From Candidatus Pantoea gossypiicola (GTDB taxonomy: Bacteria > Pseudomonadota > Gammaproteobacteria > Enterobacterales > Enterobacteriaceae), in assembly GCF_008632075.1 (NCBI RefSeq), contig NZ_VWVM01000002.1, positions 412,433 through 476,432 on the forward strand: 64,000 bases of DNA. Reading direction: 5' to 3'. Positions 17,194 through 26,081 of this stretch are shown piece by piece. The position numbers were made by a program, and so were the translations under genes. The notes under the pieces are model-generated. The model saw nothing but the letters and a program-made list of their open reading frames with translations, was not told where the DNA came from and searched no databases. The first letter of the stretch is position 1. Each line of letters begins with the position of its first letter.

Positions 17194-18174
17194 TCAGGCG
17201 GCGCCCCTGAGTTCTTTTTTAACCTTGTAATGCTGCAATGCAATAAACAGCTCCGGTCGGTTGAACAATAGCCACTCTTTAATATTTTCTGTTTTAACGT
17301 TACGTCCCATAAAGCGGATAGCGTTAATGACATATTCCGGAACAGGAGTTCCATTATAAAGTGATAAATAGATCATCAGGCGAAAAGATTGCAATAAATA
17401 TGCTTTCTCCAGCGAATTACGCCAGTCTGATTTAGGTAACGAACTGACTAGCGTGTTGTAAGCGTGCATAAAGGCATCATAACGCTGATAGAAAAACTCA
17501 TTTCCTTTGGTACTGTTAGTCAGTGAACCGCTGCGGATTCGCTGTTTATAATAAACCTGGCGACTTACCCAGGCGTGCTGACACTTCATAAAGACGGAAA
17601 GCGTAAAATTGTGGTCTTCATGAACGCGACGTACAAAGCGTAATTTGTGCTGTTCAATCACGCTTTTCCGCAGTACATAATTCCAGACGGCAGAGGTATA
17701 GCGCCCATTACGTAACAGGCGCAAAAAGACTTCCTGCGGTTTTTGCTGGCCAAAGTGATCATGTCTGACTTTGGGTGAGGTCACATCAATGTGGCCATCT
17801 TCATAGACGCAGGAGTTAAAGCAGAAGAGATCAGTTTCCGGATGCTTTTCCGCCACCATGGCCAGCTCAGTCACCAGCCCATCCACTACCACATCATCCG
17901 GATCACAGAAGAAGATAAACTGTCCCTGTGCCAGTGCGATGCCGGTATCACGCGCATTACCGAGACCGCCATTTTCAATGGTAATTACTTTTACCTGAGA
18001 AAGATGCGTATAATTCTGTTCAATTAAGGCTAATGTTCCGTCGGTGGATCCATCATTCACAATAATTATTTCATTGGGCGCTTTAACCTGACGTAATAAT
18101 GAATCGACGCACTCCACAATATATTTCTCTACATTGTAGGTTGGAATAATAACTGATAACAGGATGTCAGACAT
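17194..18174 (-). CDS. Family 2 glycosyltransferase
   Basis: The 326-residue protein has a GT-A fold at its N-terminus: LLSVIIPTYNVEKY, the nucleotide-binding EIIIVNDGSTDGT (Asp41), the GGLGNARDTGI segment, and a metal-binding DPDD at residues 91-94. A later HEDHNF supplies the acidic pair usual in GT2 enzymes. It would add a sugar from a nucleotide donor at the cytoplasmic face of the inner membrane; donor and acceptor cannot be read from sequence. The ATG at 18174 is chosen because the GT2 fold begins at once after it; an ATG ten codons upstream has a poorer ribosome-binding site. The base composition looks more AT-rich than the flanking core genes, consistent with transfer. It pairs with the flippase downstream. 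Confidence 0.88.
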   Translation of the reverse strand: MSDILLSVIIPTYNVEKYIVECVDSLLRQVKAPNEIIIVNDGSTDGTLALIEQNYTHLSQVKVITIENGGLGNARDTGIALAQGQFIFFCDPDDVVVDGLVTELAMVAEKHPETDLFCFNSCVYEDGHIDVTSPKVRHDHFGQQKPQEVFLRLLRNGRYTSAVWNYVLRKSVIEQHKLRFVRRVHEDHNFTLSVFMKCQHAWVSRQVYYKQRIRSGSLTNSTKGNEFFYQRYDAFMHAYNTLVSSLPKSDWRNSLEKAYLLQSFRLMIYLSLYNGTPVPEYVINAIRFMGRNVKTENIKEWLLFNRPELFIALQHYKVKKELRGAA

Positions 18175-18925
18175 ATGCAATTCTCTGCTGTTAGAAAATG
18201 ACATTACGATTCACCTGCCAGATGCAGGGACTGACCAGAGGCGAAACGTCGAAAAAGAGTAATACGCTACTATTATGATGGCTTTGATTGAGCCTGATTA
18301 TCTTAAACCGGTTATGCGAAAAAAGACCAGTCGTAAAAATTATCTTAACGTTTCACCTGATTATCACTGTTAAAAAAAGTGCATCTATCGCCCGCGTTAA
18401 TGTTAAAACCGTTGAGGAACGATTTAAATTATCCCCATCAGGCAGGCGTAACCAGAATCATGAATATGTAAGCGAACATCTGAAACCGTGAATAACTTCA
18501 GCATTCCTTCATTTTTATTACAGTTTACGCTCTGCAATTAATCCTAATGTCGTGCTGGAACATGGCTGAAATACGCTGATGTCAGGCTGCTTTACCTTCC
18601 GGTTTCGGGCTGCCGCTGTGCTTGAACATGGTTTCAGCCACAAGCAGAATGGTTAAGCAATCAGAAGAAAGATAATTTTTTCCGCCATGCGTCTTCTTTT
18701 ACCCCTCTTGCATCACTGCTCTTAATGAATGGTTTCGCTGCTCGCCTTTATTTTAAGAATTTTCGGAAGCGATATTTTTATTATCTGCCACCAGCATGTC
18801 TATTTGCAGTTTTCACCCTTGCTTTGCCGGATAAATCATTTAAGCCCACTCCCCTGCTCTGACAGTATGAAGGCATAAGTTCTCAACATTTGATAATCAA
18901 TAACTTTTAGTTATAAGGAGTGATG
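18175..18925. other. Non-coding AT-rich region between the glycosyltransferase and ssuE
   Basis: About 750 bases without a supportable gene. It is AT-rich with scattered stops, and the one open frame of about 67 codons (18288-18491) has neither a ribosome-binding site nor a recognisable product. It contains a degenerate 20-base direct repeat (18552-18571 and 18618-18637) and, at the right end, the presumed ssu promoter. It may be the decayed remainder of an insertion boundary. Confidence 0.6.
18892..18914 (+). promoter_or_regulatory. Candidate ssu promoter and dyad
   Basis: GATAAT (18892-18897) could be a -10 box without a good -35, as expected for an activator-dependent promoter. It is followed by ATAAC-TTTTA-GTTAT (18900-18914), a dyad of the spacing used by LysR-type regulators. 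In E. coli the ssu operon needs the LysR-type activator Cbl; assigning this dyad to Cbl is a guess. Confidence 0.35.
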
Positions 18926-19477
18926 ATGCGAGTTATTACGCTGGCAGGCAGCCCACGATTTCCCTCCCGCTCAACCTCATTACTGACGTTGTGTCAGCAC
19001 AAGCTAGAGGCACGTGGCATTGAAGTCATTCCCTGGAATATTCACAACTTTCAGCCTGACGATCTGATTAACGCGCGCTTTGATGCGCCCGCGCTGCTGG
19101 CCCTGCGTGACGATCTGGCCTCGGCTGATGGCCTGATTGTGGCAACGCCGATTTATAAAGCGTCGTTTTCGGGCGCGCTGAAGACTTTGCTCGACCTGCT
19201 GCCTGAGCGCGCACTGGAGCACAAAGTTGTATTGCCACTCGCCAGCGGTGGCAGTGTCGGTCATATGCTGGCGCTGGACTACGCGCTGAAGCCGGTTCTT
19301 AACGCTTTAAAAGCACAGGAAATTCTGCATGGGGTCTACGCCGAAGACAGCCAGGTCACGCATTACGATCGTCAGCCTGTACTGGAAGATTCACTGGCAG
19401 AGCGTCTTGACGAAGCCGTCTCCGCTTTCTGGCTGGCGCTGACCCGTCATCACCATCCCGTTGCGCAGGCAGTATAA
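18926..19477 (+). CDS. ssuE: SsuE, NADPH-dependent FMN reductase
   Basis: SsuE reduces FMN with NADPH and hands FMNH2 to the monooxygenase SsuD. The 183-residue flavodoxin-like protein shows the FMN-binding LAGSPRFPSRSTSL loop and the conserved GLIVATPIYKASFSGALKTLLDLLPERAL segment, with the family's tyrosine in PIYKA. Three start codons lie in a row (GTG 18920, ATG 18923, ATG 18926). The last gives MRVITLAGSP as in E. coli and stands five bases after AAGGAG. It is the first gene of ssuEADCB; ssuA follows after 11 bases. The operon scavenges sulfur from alkanesulfonates when sulfate is short. Confidence 0.95.
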   Translation: MRVITLAGSPRFPSRSTSLLTLCQHKLEARGIEVIPWNIHNFQPDDLINARFDAPALLALRDDLASADGLIVATPIYKASFSGALKTLLDLLPERALEHKVVLPLASGGSVGHMLALDYALKPVLNALKAQEILHGVYAEDSQVTHYDRQPVLEDSLAERLDEAVSAFWLALTRHHHPVAQAV

Positions 19478-19488
19478 GGAAGCGATTG

Positions 19489-20442
19489 ATGAAGCAGAGA
19501 TTAGGAAAGTGGCTGGTGGCAGGACTGTTACTGGCTGGCCTTCAGGTACAGGCCGCCGAATCGGATCCGGCTCAGATTCGCATCGGCTATCAGAAAGGTT
19601 CAGTCAGCATGGTGCTGGCGAAGTCACATCAGTTGCTGGAGAAGCGTTTTCCCCATACTCAGATTAAGTGGATCGAGTTCCCGGCTGGTCCGCAAATGCT
19701 GGAAGCGCTGAACATCAACAGCATTGACCTCGGCAGCACGGGTGACCTTCCGCCACTGTTTGCCCAGGCCGCAGGCGCAGATCTGCTCTATGTCGGTTCA
19801 GAGCCGCCTAAACCGAAATCAGAAGTGATTCTGGTGCCGAAAAACAGCGCGCTGAAACAGGTTGCCGATCTGAAAGGCAAAAAAGTCGCTTTTCAGAAAG
19901 GTTCCAGCTCACACAACTTACTGCTGCGCGCCTTACAGCAGGCGGGCCTCACCTTCAAAGACATCACACCCGTCTATCTGACGCCCGCCGATGCGCGCGC
20001 CGCCTTCCAGCAGGGTGATGTGGATGCCTGGGCAATCTGGGATCCCTACTACTCTTCGGTGCTGCTGCAGGGTAATTCGCGCCTGCTGATTGATGGCAGC
20101 TCACTGAATCTGACCGGTTCCTTCTATCTGGCAACGCGCAGCTATGCCGAAGCCCACGGCGCGTTTATCCAGCAGGTGCTCGACACCTTCAGCAGTGCCG
20201 ACGCGCTGACGATCAGCCAGCCTCAGCAGAGCACTACGCTTCTGGCGCAGGCGATGGGCCTGCCTGAACCGGTTATTGCCAGCTATCTCAGCCATCGTCC
20301 ACCTACCCGGATTTCGCCGGTCAGTGCTGAAACCGCAGCCGCCCAGCAGCGTACCGCTGACCTGTTTTATGCCAATCATCTGTTGCCAGTCAAAGTGACG
20401 ATCCAGGATCGCATCTGGCAACCGCATACCGTAACGCAGTAA
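19489..20442 (+). CDS. ssuA: SsuA, periplasmic alkanesulfonate-binding protein
   Basis: The solute receptor of the SsuABC importer. The 317 residues (E. coli 319) start with a signal peptide, MKQRLGKWLVAGLLLAGLQ with cleavage after VQA. The mature protein has the NitT/TauT-type binding-protein fold, with IRIGYQKGSVSMVLAKS, the DLGSTGDLPPLFA ligand loop and DVDAWAIWDPYYS. The ATG at 19489 is preceded by an in-frame TTG that would add one residue; GGAAG at about 19478-19482 is the ribosome-binding site. It lies between ssuE and ssuD with short gaps. Confidence 0.95.
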   Translation: MKQRLGKWLVAGLLLAGLQVQAAESDPAQIRIGYQKGSVSMVLAKSHQLLEKRFPHTQIKWIEFPAGPQMLEALNINSIDLGSTGDLPPLFAQAAGADLLYVGSEPPKPKSEVILVPKNSALKQVADLKGKKVAFQKGSSSHNLLLRALQQAGLTFKDITPVYLTPADARAAFQQGDVDAWAIWDPYYSSVLLQGNSRLLIDGSSLNLTGSFYLATRSYAEAHGAFIQQVLDTFSSADALTISQPQQSTTLLAQAMGLPEPVIASYLSHRPPTRISPVSAETAAAQQRTADLFYANHLLPVKVTIQDRIWQPHTVTQ

Positions 20443-20451
20443 GGAGCAATA

Positions 20452-21600
20452 ATGAGCGTATCCATTTTCTGGTTCCTGCCGACGCATGGCGACAGCCACT
20501 ATCTTGGTACCGCGGAAGGCGCGCGCCCGGTTGATCACGCCTATTTACAACAGGTGGCGCAGGCTGCTGACCGTCTCGGCTTTGGCGGGGTGCTGATCCC
20601 GACCGGCCGCTCCTGCGAAGACGCCTGGCTGGTTGCCGCCTCCCTGATTCCGGTGACGCAGCGCCTGCGTTTCCTGGTCGCACTGCGGCCCGGCGTCATT
20701 TCACCGACTCAGGCCGCGCGTCAGGCTGCCACCCTGGATCGCCTCTCCAACGGCCGTGCCCTGTTCAATCTGGTAACCGGCGGCGATCCGGAAGAGCTGG
20801 CGGGTGACGGCGTTTTCCTGGATCACCGTGAGCGATACGCAGAATCCGCTGAGTTCACCCGCGTCTGGCGTCGCGTGCTGGAAGGCGAAACCGTCGATTA
20901 CGAAGGTAAGCACGTAAAGGTTCGCGGCGCACGTCTGATGTTTAAACCGGTACAGCAGCCTCGCCCACCACTCTGGTTTGGTGGCTCTTCTGAACCGGCT
21001 CAGGAACTGGCGGCCGAACAGGTCGATGTTTACCTTACCTGGGGCGAACCGCCTGCTCAGGTTCGGGAGAAGATTGAACAGGTACGCGCGAAAGCGGCCG
21101 CGCAGGGACGTACGGTGCGGTTTGGTATCCGCCTGCATGTGATTGTGCGCGAAACGAATGAAGAAGCCTGGCAGGCCGCCGACCGGCTGATTGCCAATGT
21201 CGATGACGCCACTATTGCGAAGGCACAGGCAGCGTTCCAGCGGGCCGATTCTGTGGGTCAGCGCCGGATGGCCGCGCTGCACGGTGGTCGCCGCGACAAA
21301 CTCGAAATTAGCCCGAATCTGTGGGCAGGAGTGGGTCTGGTACGCAGCGGAGCCGGTACAGCGCTGGTCGGTGATGGCCCGACCGTTGCCGCACGCATCA
21401 AAGAGTATGAAGCACTGGGCATCGAGACCTTTATTTTGTCAGGTTATCCGCATCTGGAAGAGGCTTATCGCGTTGGCGAACTGCTGTTCCCGCATCTTGA
21501 TCTGCAGATTCCATTGGTGCCACAACCGCGCGTCGTTCAGGCGCACGGAGAAGCGGTAGCCAACGATTTTACCCCTGAGAAAAAAGTCGCCCGGGGCTGA
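20452..21600 (+). CDS. ssuD: SsuD, FMNH2-dependent alkanesulfonate monooxygenase
   Basis: SsuD cleaves C1 to C10 alkanesulfonates to aldehyde and sulfite with O2 and FMNH2 from SsuE. The 382 residues (E. coli 381) form a luciferase-type barrel: [14 protein letters not shown] at the start, [11 protein letters not shown] with the active-site cysteine, [28 protein letters not shown], and [16 protein letters not shown]. The C-terminal arginine-containing loop [16 protein letters not shown] is present. The start follows AAGGAGCAATA. It is in the middle of the ssu operon; ssuC begins 7 bases later. Confidence 0.96.
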   Translation: MSVSIFWFLPTHGDSHYLGTAEGARPVDHAYLQQVAQAADRLGFGGVLIPTGRSCEDAWLVAASLIPVTQRLRFLVALRPGVISPTQAARQAATLDRLSNGRALFNLVTGGDPEELAGDGVFLDHRERYAESAEFTRVWRRVLEGETVDYEGKHVKVRGARLMFKPVQQPRPPLWFGGSSEPAQELAAEQVDVYLTWGEPPAQVREKIEQVRAKAAAQGRTVRFGIRLHVIVRETNEEAWQAADRLIANVDDATIAKAQAAFQRADSVGQRRMAALHGGRRDKLEISPNLWAGVGLVRSGAGTALVGDGPTVAARIKEYEALGIETFILSGYPHLEEAYRVGELLFPHLDLQIPLVPQPRVVQAHGEAVANDFTPEKKVARG

Positions 21601-21607
21601 GGAGAGC

Positions 21608-22402
21608 ATGATGGCCAGAACCCGAAAACGCCTTGCTGATACGCTGGTGCCGTGGCTATTGCCGACGCTGCTTGTTGTGGTGTGGCAGATTGCTTCGCAA
21701 ACCGGCTGGTTATCGAACCGTATTCTGCCCGCGCCGGAGAAAATTGTGACCACTTTCTGGCAGCTGTCTGCCAGCGGTGAACTCTGGCAGCATCTGGTGA
21801 TAAGCAGCTGGCGTGCACTGATCGGCTTCAGTATTGGCGGTTCTATCGGCCTGGTACTTGGGCTGATCACCGGCACCTCAAAAACTGGTGAACGCCTGCT
21901 GGATACGTCGGTACAGATGCTGCGCAACGTGCCACATCTGGCGCTGATCCCGCTGGTGATCCTCTGGTTCGGAATCGACGAGTCCGCCAAAATCTTTCTG
22001 GTGGCGCTGGGCACGCTGTTCCCGATCTACCTGAATACCTATCACGGCATCCGCAATATTGATCGCGGGCTGGTTGAGATGGCGCGCAGCTATGGCCTCT
22101 CCGGCTGGAGCCTGTTTATCCAGGTGATCCTGCCCGGCGCACTGCCGAATATTATGGTCGGCGTGCGTTTCGCGCTCGGTCTGATGTGGCTGACGCTGAT
22201 TGTCGCTGAAACCATCTCCGCCAACGCGGGCATTGGCTATCTGGCAATGAACGCGCGTGAATTCCTGCAGACCGATGTGGTGGTGGTCGCCATCATTCTC
22301 TATGCCCTGCTCGGCAAACTGGCGGATGTCGCCGCGTTATTACTGGAACGCGTCTGGCTGCGCTGGCACCCCGCTTACCAACTGAAGGAGGAGAACGCAT
22401 GA
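21608..22402 (+). CDS. ssuC: SsuC, alkanesulfonate ABC permease
   Basis: The 264-residue inner-membrane permease has about six membrane segments, for example [19 protein letters not shown] and [13 protein letters not shown]. The ABC coupling-loop EAA motif is seen as [29 protein letters not shown]. It works with SsuA and the ATPase SsuB. Two adjacent ATG codons (21608, 21611) are possible starts after GGAG. Its stop overlaps the ssuB start by 4 bases, so translation is probably coupled. Confidence 0.95.
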   Translation: MMARTRKRLADTLVPWLLPTLLVVVWQIASQTGWLSNRILPAPEKIVTTFWQLSASGELWQHLVISSWRALIGFSIGGSIGLVLGLITGTSKTGERLLDTSVQMLRNVPHLALIPLVILWFGIDESAKIFLVALGTLFPIYLNTYHGIRNIDRGLVEMARSYGLSGWSLFIQVILPGALPNIMVGVRFALGLMWLTLIVAETISANAGIGYLAMNAREFLQTDVVVVAIILYALLGKLADVAALLLERVWLRWHPAYQLKEENA

Positions 22403-23187
22403 GCCAGACTTTCTCACCAGCACGCCTTAACACCGGCACACCGGTTGGCGTTAATGGCGTCAGCAAACAGTATGGCAGTCGTACCATTCTCAATAAGATC
22501 GACCTGCACATTCCTTCAGGTCAGTTTGTGGCGGTAGTGGGTCGCAGCGGCTGCGGTAAAAGCACCCTGCTTCGCCTGCTGGCCGGACTTGAACAAAGCT
22601 CCAGCGGTGAACTGCTGGCAGGCAATGCGCCACTGCAGTCGGCGCGCGACGATACCCGCCTGATGTTTCAGGATGCGCGACTGCTGCCGTGGAAAAAAGT
22701 GATCGATAACGTCGGGCTGGGCCTGCGCGGACGCGAATGGCGCAGTGCCGCGATGGATGCCCTGACGGCGGTGGGACTGGCCGATCGCGCCAATGAGTGG
22801 CCGGCTGCACTTTCTGGTGGGCAAAAACAGCGTGTGGCGCTGGCCCGAGCGCTGATTCATCGGCCCGGCTTACTGCTGCTGGATGAACCCCTGGGGGCGC
22901 TGGATGCCCTGACTCGTATTGAAATGCAGGGATTGATTGAGTCACTGTGGCAGCAACATCACTTCACCGTTCTGCTGGTCACGCATGATGTCAGTGAAGC
23001 GGTCGTGATGGCGGATCGCGTGTTGTTGATCGAAGAGGGTGAGATCGGTCTGGATCTGCAGGTGGATCTGCCGCGTCCGCGGCGTCGGGGATCGGCGCGG
23101 CTGGCCGAGCTGGAAGCGGAGGTGCTGGATCGGGTGATGCAGCGTACGGAACGACCGCAGCCGGTACGTTACGCGCAGCAGCGCTGA
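22399..23187 (+). CDS. ssuB: SsuB, alkanesulfonate ABC transporter ATPase
   Basis: The cytoplasmic ATPase of SsuABC, 262 residues (E. coli 255). Walker A is GRSGCGKST, the Q-loop lies in [11 protein letters not shown], the signature is [15 protein letters not shown], Walker B is [12 protein letters not shown], and the switch histidine is in [11 protein letters not shown]. These are typical of the nitrate/sulfonate/taurine importer group. It is the last gene of the ssu operon, overlaps ssuC by 4 bases, and ends at a bidirectional terminator shared with pepN. Confidence 0.95.
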   Translation: MSQTFSPARLNTGTPVGVNGVSKQYGSRTILNKIDLHIPSGQFVAVVGRSGCGKSTLLRLLAGLEQSSSGELLAGNAPLQSARDDTRLMFQDARLLPWKKVIDNVGLGLRGREWRSAAMDALTAVGLADRANEWPAALSGGQKQRVALARALIHRPGLLLLDEPLGALDALTRIEMQGLIESLWQQHHFTVLLVTHDVSEAVVMADRVLLIEEGEIGLDLQVDLPRPRRRGSARLAELEAEVLDRVMQRTERPQPVRYAQQR

Positions 23188-23216
23188 AAAAGGGAGCGTC
23201 TCAGACGCTCCCTTTT
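23187..23216. terminator. Bidirectional terminator between ssuB and pepN
   Basis: A long perfect stem (AAAAGGGAGCGTC, 23188-23200, with GACGCTCCCTTTT, 23204-23216) around a 3-base loop has A and T tails on both sides. It lies between the two convergent stop codons and can end both transcripts. Confidence 0.9.
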
Positions 23217-23222
23217 GTATTA

Positions 23223-25838
23223 TCAGGCGTTCAGTGCCCGGGTAATTTTTTCGTAGAGATCGCCAGAGAGTTTATCCAGCTCCAGCAGCTGCTCCAGCGC
23301 CTGACGCATCATCGCCTGACGGCCTTCGTCATAACGTTTCAGACGAATCAGCGGCTCCACCATTCGTGCCGCAACCTGCGGATTGCGGGTGTTCAGATCG
23401 GTGAGCATCTCCACCAGGAACTTGTAGCCGCTGCCATCTTTAGCATGGAACGCGGCCGGGTTAGCCGAGGCAAAAGCCCCCACCAGCGAGCGAACGCGGT
23501 TTGGATTGCTCATAGTGAAGGAGCGATGATTCAGCAGCTGACGCACGTTGCGCATCACGTTAGCAGCCGGACTGGTCGCCTGCAGCACAAACCATTTGTC
23601 CATCACCAGACCATCCTGATGCCAGCGCTCATCGTAAGCCGCCAGCAGCGCATCACGGCACGGTAATTGAGCCGCCACAGCAGCGGAAAGCGCCGCGAGT
23701 GCATCGGTCATGTTGGTCGCCTGGTGATACTGCGTCTGCACCAGTTTGTCCGCCAGCTGTGCGTCGCTGAAGGCAAGATAGGTCAGGCAGATATTTTTCA
23801 GGCTGCGCTGACCAATCGCGTCATGCTCCACACGGTATTCAGGCTGCTGATTGGCGTTGTAGATCGCAAAGAACTCATCGGCCAGCTCGCGTGCCAGTGT
23901 GCGTTGCAGGGCGTCACGTACCAGCGCAATCGCCTGCGGATCGATAGTATCGAACAGCTCGGCAATCTCATTTTCTGACGGCAGCGTCAGGATCAACGCG
24001 GTCAGGGCCGGGTCACAATCGGTATCGAGCAGCACCGCGCGGAAAGCATCGGCAACATGCAGCGGCAGTGACAGATGCTGGCCCTGCTGATAGCGGGCAA
24101 CGTTCAGGCGGATGTAGGTCGCCAGCAGGCTCTGAGCCGCATCCCAGCGGGAGAAGTCGTTGCGTGCATGACGCATCAGGAAAGTGAGCTGAGCATCACT
24201 CCATTTGTAGTCGAGCTTCACCGGCGCAGAGAATTCACGCAACAGCGACGGCACCGGCTGGAAGTAGACGTTATCGAAAATAAAAGTCTGGAACTCTTCG
24301 GTAACATTCAGTACATGATGCACCGGATGGCCGTTATTCTGCAGCGGGATCACCTTGCCTTCACCGTCATACAGCTCAATATCCAGCGGGATATGCAGCG
24401 GCAGTTTCTCTTTCTGATCGGCAGTGGCTGGCGTGTGCTGCGTAACGTGCAGCGTATACTGTTCAAGCTCCGGATTGTAATCATCGCGCACCGTCAGTAC
24501 CGGCGTACCGGACTGGCTGTACCAGCGGCGGAACTGCGACAGATCGACATTTGAGGCATCTTCCATCGCCTGAACAAAGTCATCACAGGTGGCGGCGCTG
24601 CCGTCGTGACGATCAAAATAGAGCTTCATGCCCTTCTGGAAGTTCTCTTCTCCCAGCAGGGTGTGCATCATACGGATGACTTCAGACCCTTTTTCATACA
24701 CCGTCAGGGTGTAGAAGTTGTTCATTTCGATAACCTGATCCGGGCGGATCGGGTGTGCCATCGGGCTGGCATCTTCGGCGAACTGCGCGCCGCGCACAAT
24801 ACGCACATTATCGATGCGGTTTACCGCACGTGAACCCAGATCGGAGCTGAACTCCTGATCGCGGAACACCGTCAGTCCCTCTTTCAGGCTGAGCTGGAAC
24901 CAGTCGCGGCAGGTCACACGGTTACCGGTCCAGTTGTGGAAATATTCGTGACCGATAACCGCCTCAATGCCGAGGTAATCTTTGTCGGTCGCCGTTTCCG
25001 CTTTCGCCAGCACATATTTGGCATTGAAAACGTTCAGACCTTTGTTCTCCATGGCCCCCATGTTGAAGAAGTCCACTGCGACGATCATAAAGATGTCGAG
25101 GTCATACTCCAGGCCGAAACGCTCTTCATCCCACTTCATGCTGTTTTTCAGCGACGTCATCGCCCAGTCGGCACGGTCAAGATTCCCGCGATCAACGAAG
25201 ATCTCCAGCGCCACATCACGTCCTGAACGGGTGGTGAAGCTGTCGCGCAGCACGTCGAAATCGCCCGCCACCAGCGCAAACAGGTAGCACGGTTTCGGGA
25301 ACGGATCTTCCCACTTGACCCAGCTGCGGCCCTGCTCATCCCGGCCGCTGTCGATGCGGTTACCGTTGGAAAGCAGGAACGGATAACGCTCACCGTCGGC
25401 GTAAATCGTGGTGGTAAAACGTGCCAGCACATCAGGACGATCGAGATACCAGGTAATATGACGGAAGCCTTCAGCCTCACATTGGGTGCAGAGCGCCTCG
25501 CCCGATTTGTACAGCCCTTCCAGCGCGGTGTTCTGATCCGGATGAATATCATTGATGATTTTCAGGGTAAAGCTGTCCGGCAGCTGGCTGATGACCAGTG
25601 CGCCCTCTTCTTCACGAAAGGCCGTCCAGGGTTGCCCGTCGACCTCCAGCGCAATCAGCGTTAACGCTTCGCCGTCGAGTCGCAGCTCAGCCTGGCTGTC
25701 GCCCACGCGTTTAACCTGGCTGATGGCCGTTACACGGGTCGTCGACGCATCCAGTTCAAAAGTTAAATCGATATCGGTAATGGTGTAATCGGGCGCACGA
25801 TAGTCGTGGCGATACTTGATTTGGGGCTGTTGCGTCAT
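23223..25838 (-). CDS. pepN: Aminopeptidase N (M1 family)
   Basis: PepN is the main broad-specificity zinc aminopeptidase of the cytoplasm and works downstream of the ATP-dependent proteases. The 871 residues (E. coli 870) show the exopeptidase motif GAMENKGLN (about residues 260-268). The zinc site VIGHEYFHNWTGNR lies near residues 295-301, with the third ligand, a glutamate, in LSKEGLTVF-type context about 18 residues later (SLKEGLTVFRDQEF). The C-terminal helical domain is intact. The ATG at 25838 gives MTQQPQIKYRHDYRAPDY, as in E. coli. It is divergent from pncB. Confidence 0.97.
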   Translation of the reverse strand: MTQQPQIKYRHDYRAPDYTITDIDLTFELDASTTRVTAISQVKRVGDSQAELRLDGEALTLIALEVDGQPWTAFREEEGALVISQLPDSFTLKIINDIHPDQNTALEGLYKSGEALCTQCEAEGFRHITWYLDRPDVLARFTTTIYADGERYPFLLSNGNRIDSGRDEQGRSWVKWEDPFPKPCYLFALVAGDFDVLRDSFTTRSGRDVALEIFVDRGNLDRADWAMTSLKNSMKWDEERFGLEYDLDIFMIVAVDFFNMGAMENKGLNVFNAKYVLAKAETATDKDYLGIEAVIGHEYFHNWTGNRVTCRDWFQLSLKEGLTVFRDQEFSSDLGSRAVNRIDNVRIVRGAQFAEDASPMAHPIRPDQVIEMNNFYTLTVYEKGSEVIRMMHTLLGEENFQKGMKLYFDRHDGSAATCDDFVQAMEDASNVDLSQFRRWYSQSGTPVLTVRDDYNPELEQYTLHVTQHTPATADQKEKLPLHIPLDIELYDGEGKVIPLQNNGHPVHHVLNVTEEFQTFIFDNVYFQPVPSLLREFSAPVKLDYKWSDAQLTFLMRHARNDFSRWDAAQSLLATYIRLNVARYQQGQHLSLPLHVADAFRAVLLDTDCDPALTALILTLPSENEIAELFDTIDPQAIALVRDALQRTLARELADEFFAIYNANQQPEYRVEHDAIGQRSLKNICLTYLAFSDAQLADKLVQTQYHQATNMTDALAALSAAVAAQLPCRDALLAAYDERWHQDGLVMDKWFVLQATSPAANVMRNVRQLLNHRSFTMSNPNRVRSLVGAFASANPAAFHAKDGSGYKFLVEMLTDLNTRNPQVAARMVEPLIRLKRYDEGRQAMMRQALEQLLELDKLSGDLYEKITRALNA

Positions 25839-25877
25839 ATTGCGTCTCGCGTTGTTATAAGTTTACCGGCAAAGTCT

Positions 25878-25897
25878 AAGCTTGTTACTACAAGCTT
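25878..25897. repeat. Inverted repeat in the pepN-pncB divergent region
   Basis: AAGCTTG (25878-25884) and CAAGCTT (25891-25897) flank a 6-base spacer. The spacing suits a dimeric regulator or a small hairpin about 40 bases upstream of pepN. Confidence 0.5.
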
Positions 25898-25934
25898 GCC
25901 ACGCACAATGCACCTAAAGGGTGAAATGGCTACA

Positions 25935-25948
25935 CTTTGTTAACAAAG
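25935..25948. repeat. Perfect 14-base palindrome upstream of pncB
   Basis: CTTTGTTAACAAAG is self-complementary and lies about 135 bases before the pncB start. It could be an operator; the known NadR motif is not matched. Confidence 0.5.
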
Positions 25949-26081
25949 GCACAGATTGGCCTCGACCCGTCCGACTGAAATATGCTGTGATCGGCTTCAG
26001 ATAGTGAATTATACTTTTGCGTCTTTATGACTGTGTACAACACCGGGCACTGCGCCACCGAACAGGATGCTGAAACGCGCC

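Noticed and set aside
18288..18491. Open frame of 67 codons between the glycosyltransferase and ssuE
   Set aside because: No ribosome-binding site, no recognisable family, AT-rich sequence with unremarkable composition; more likely chance.
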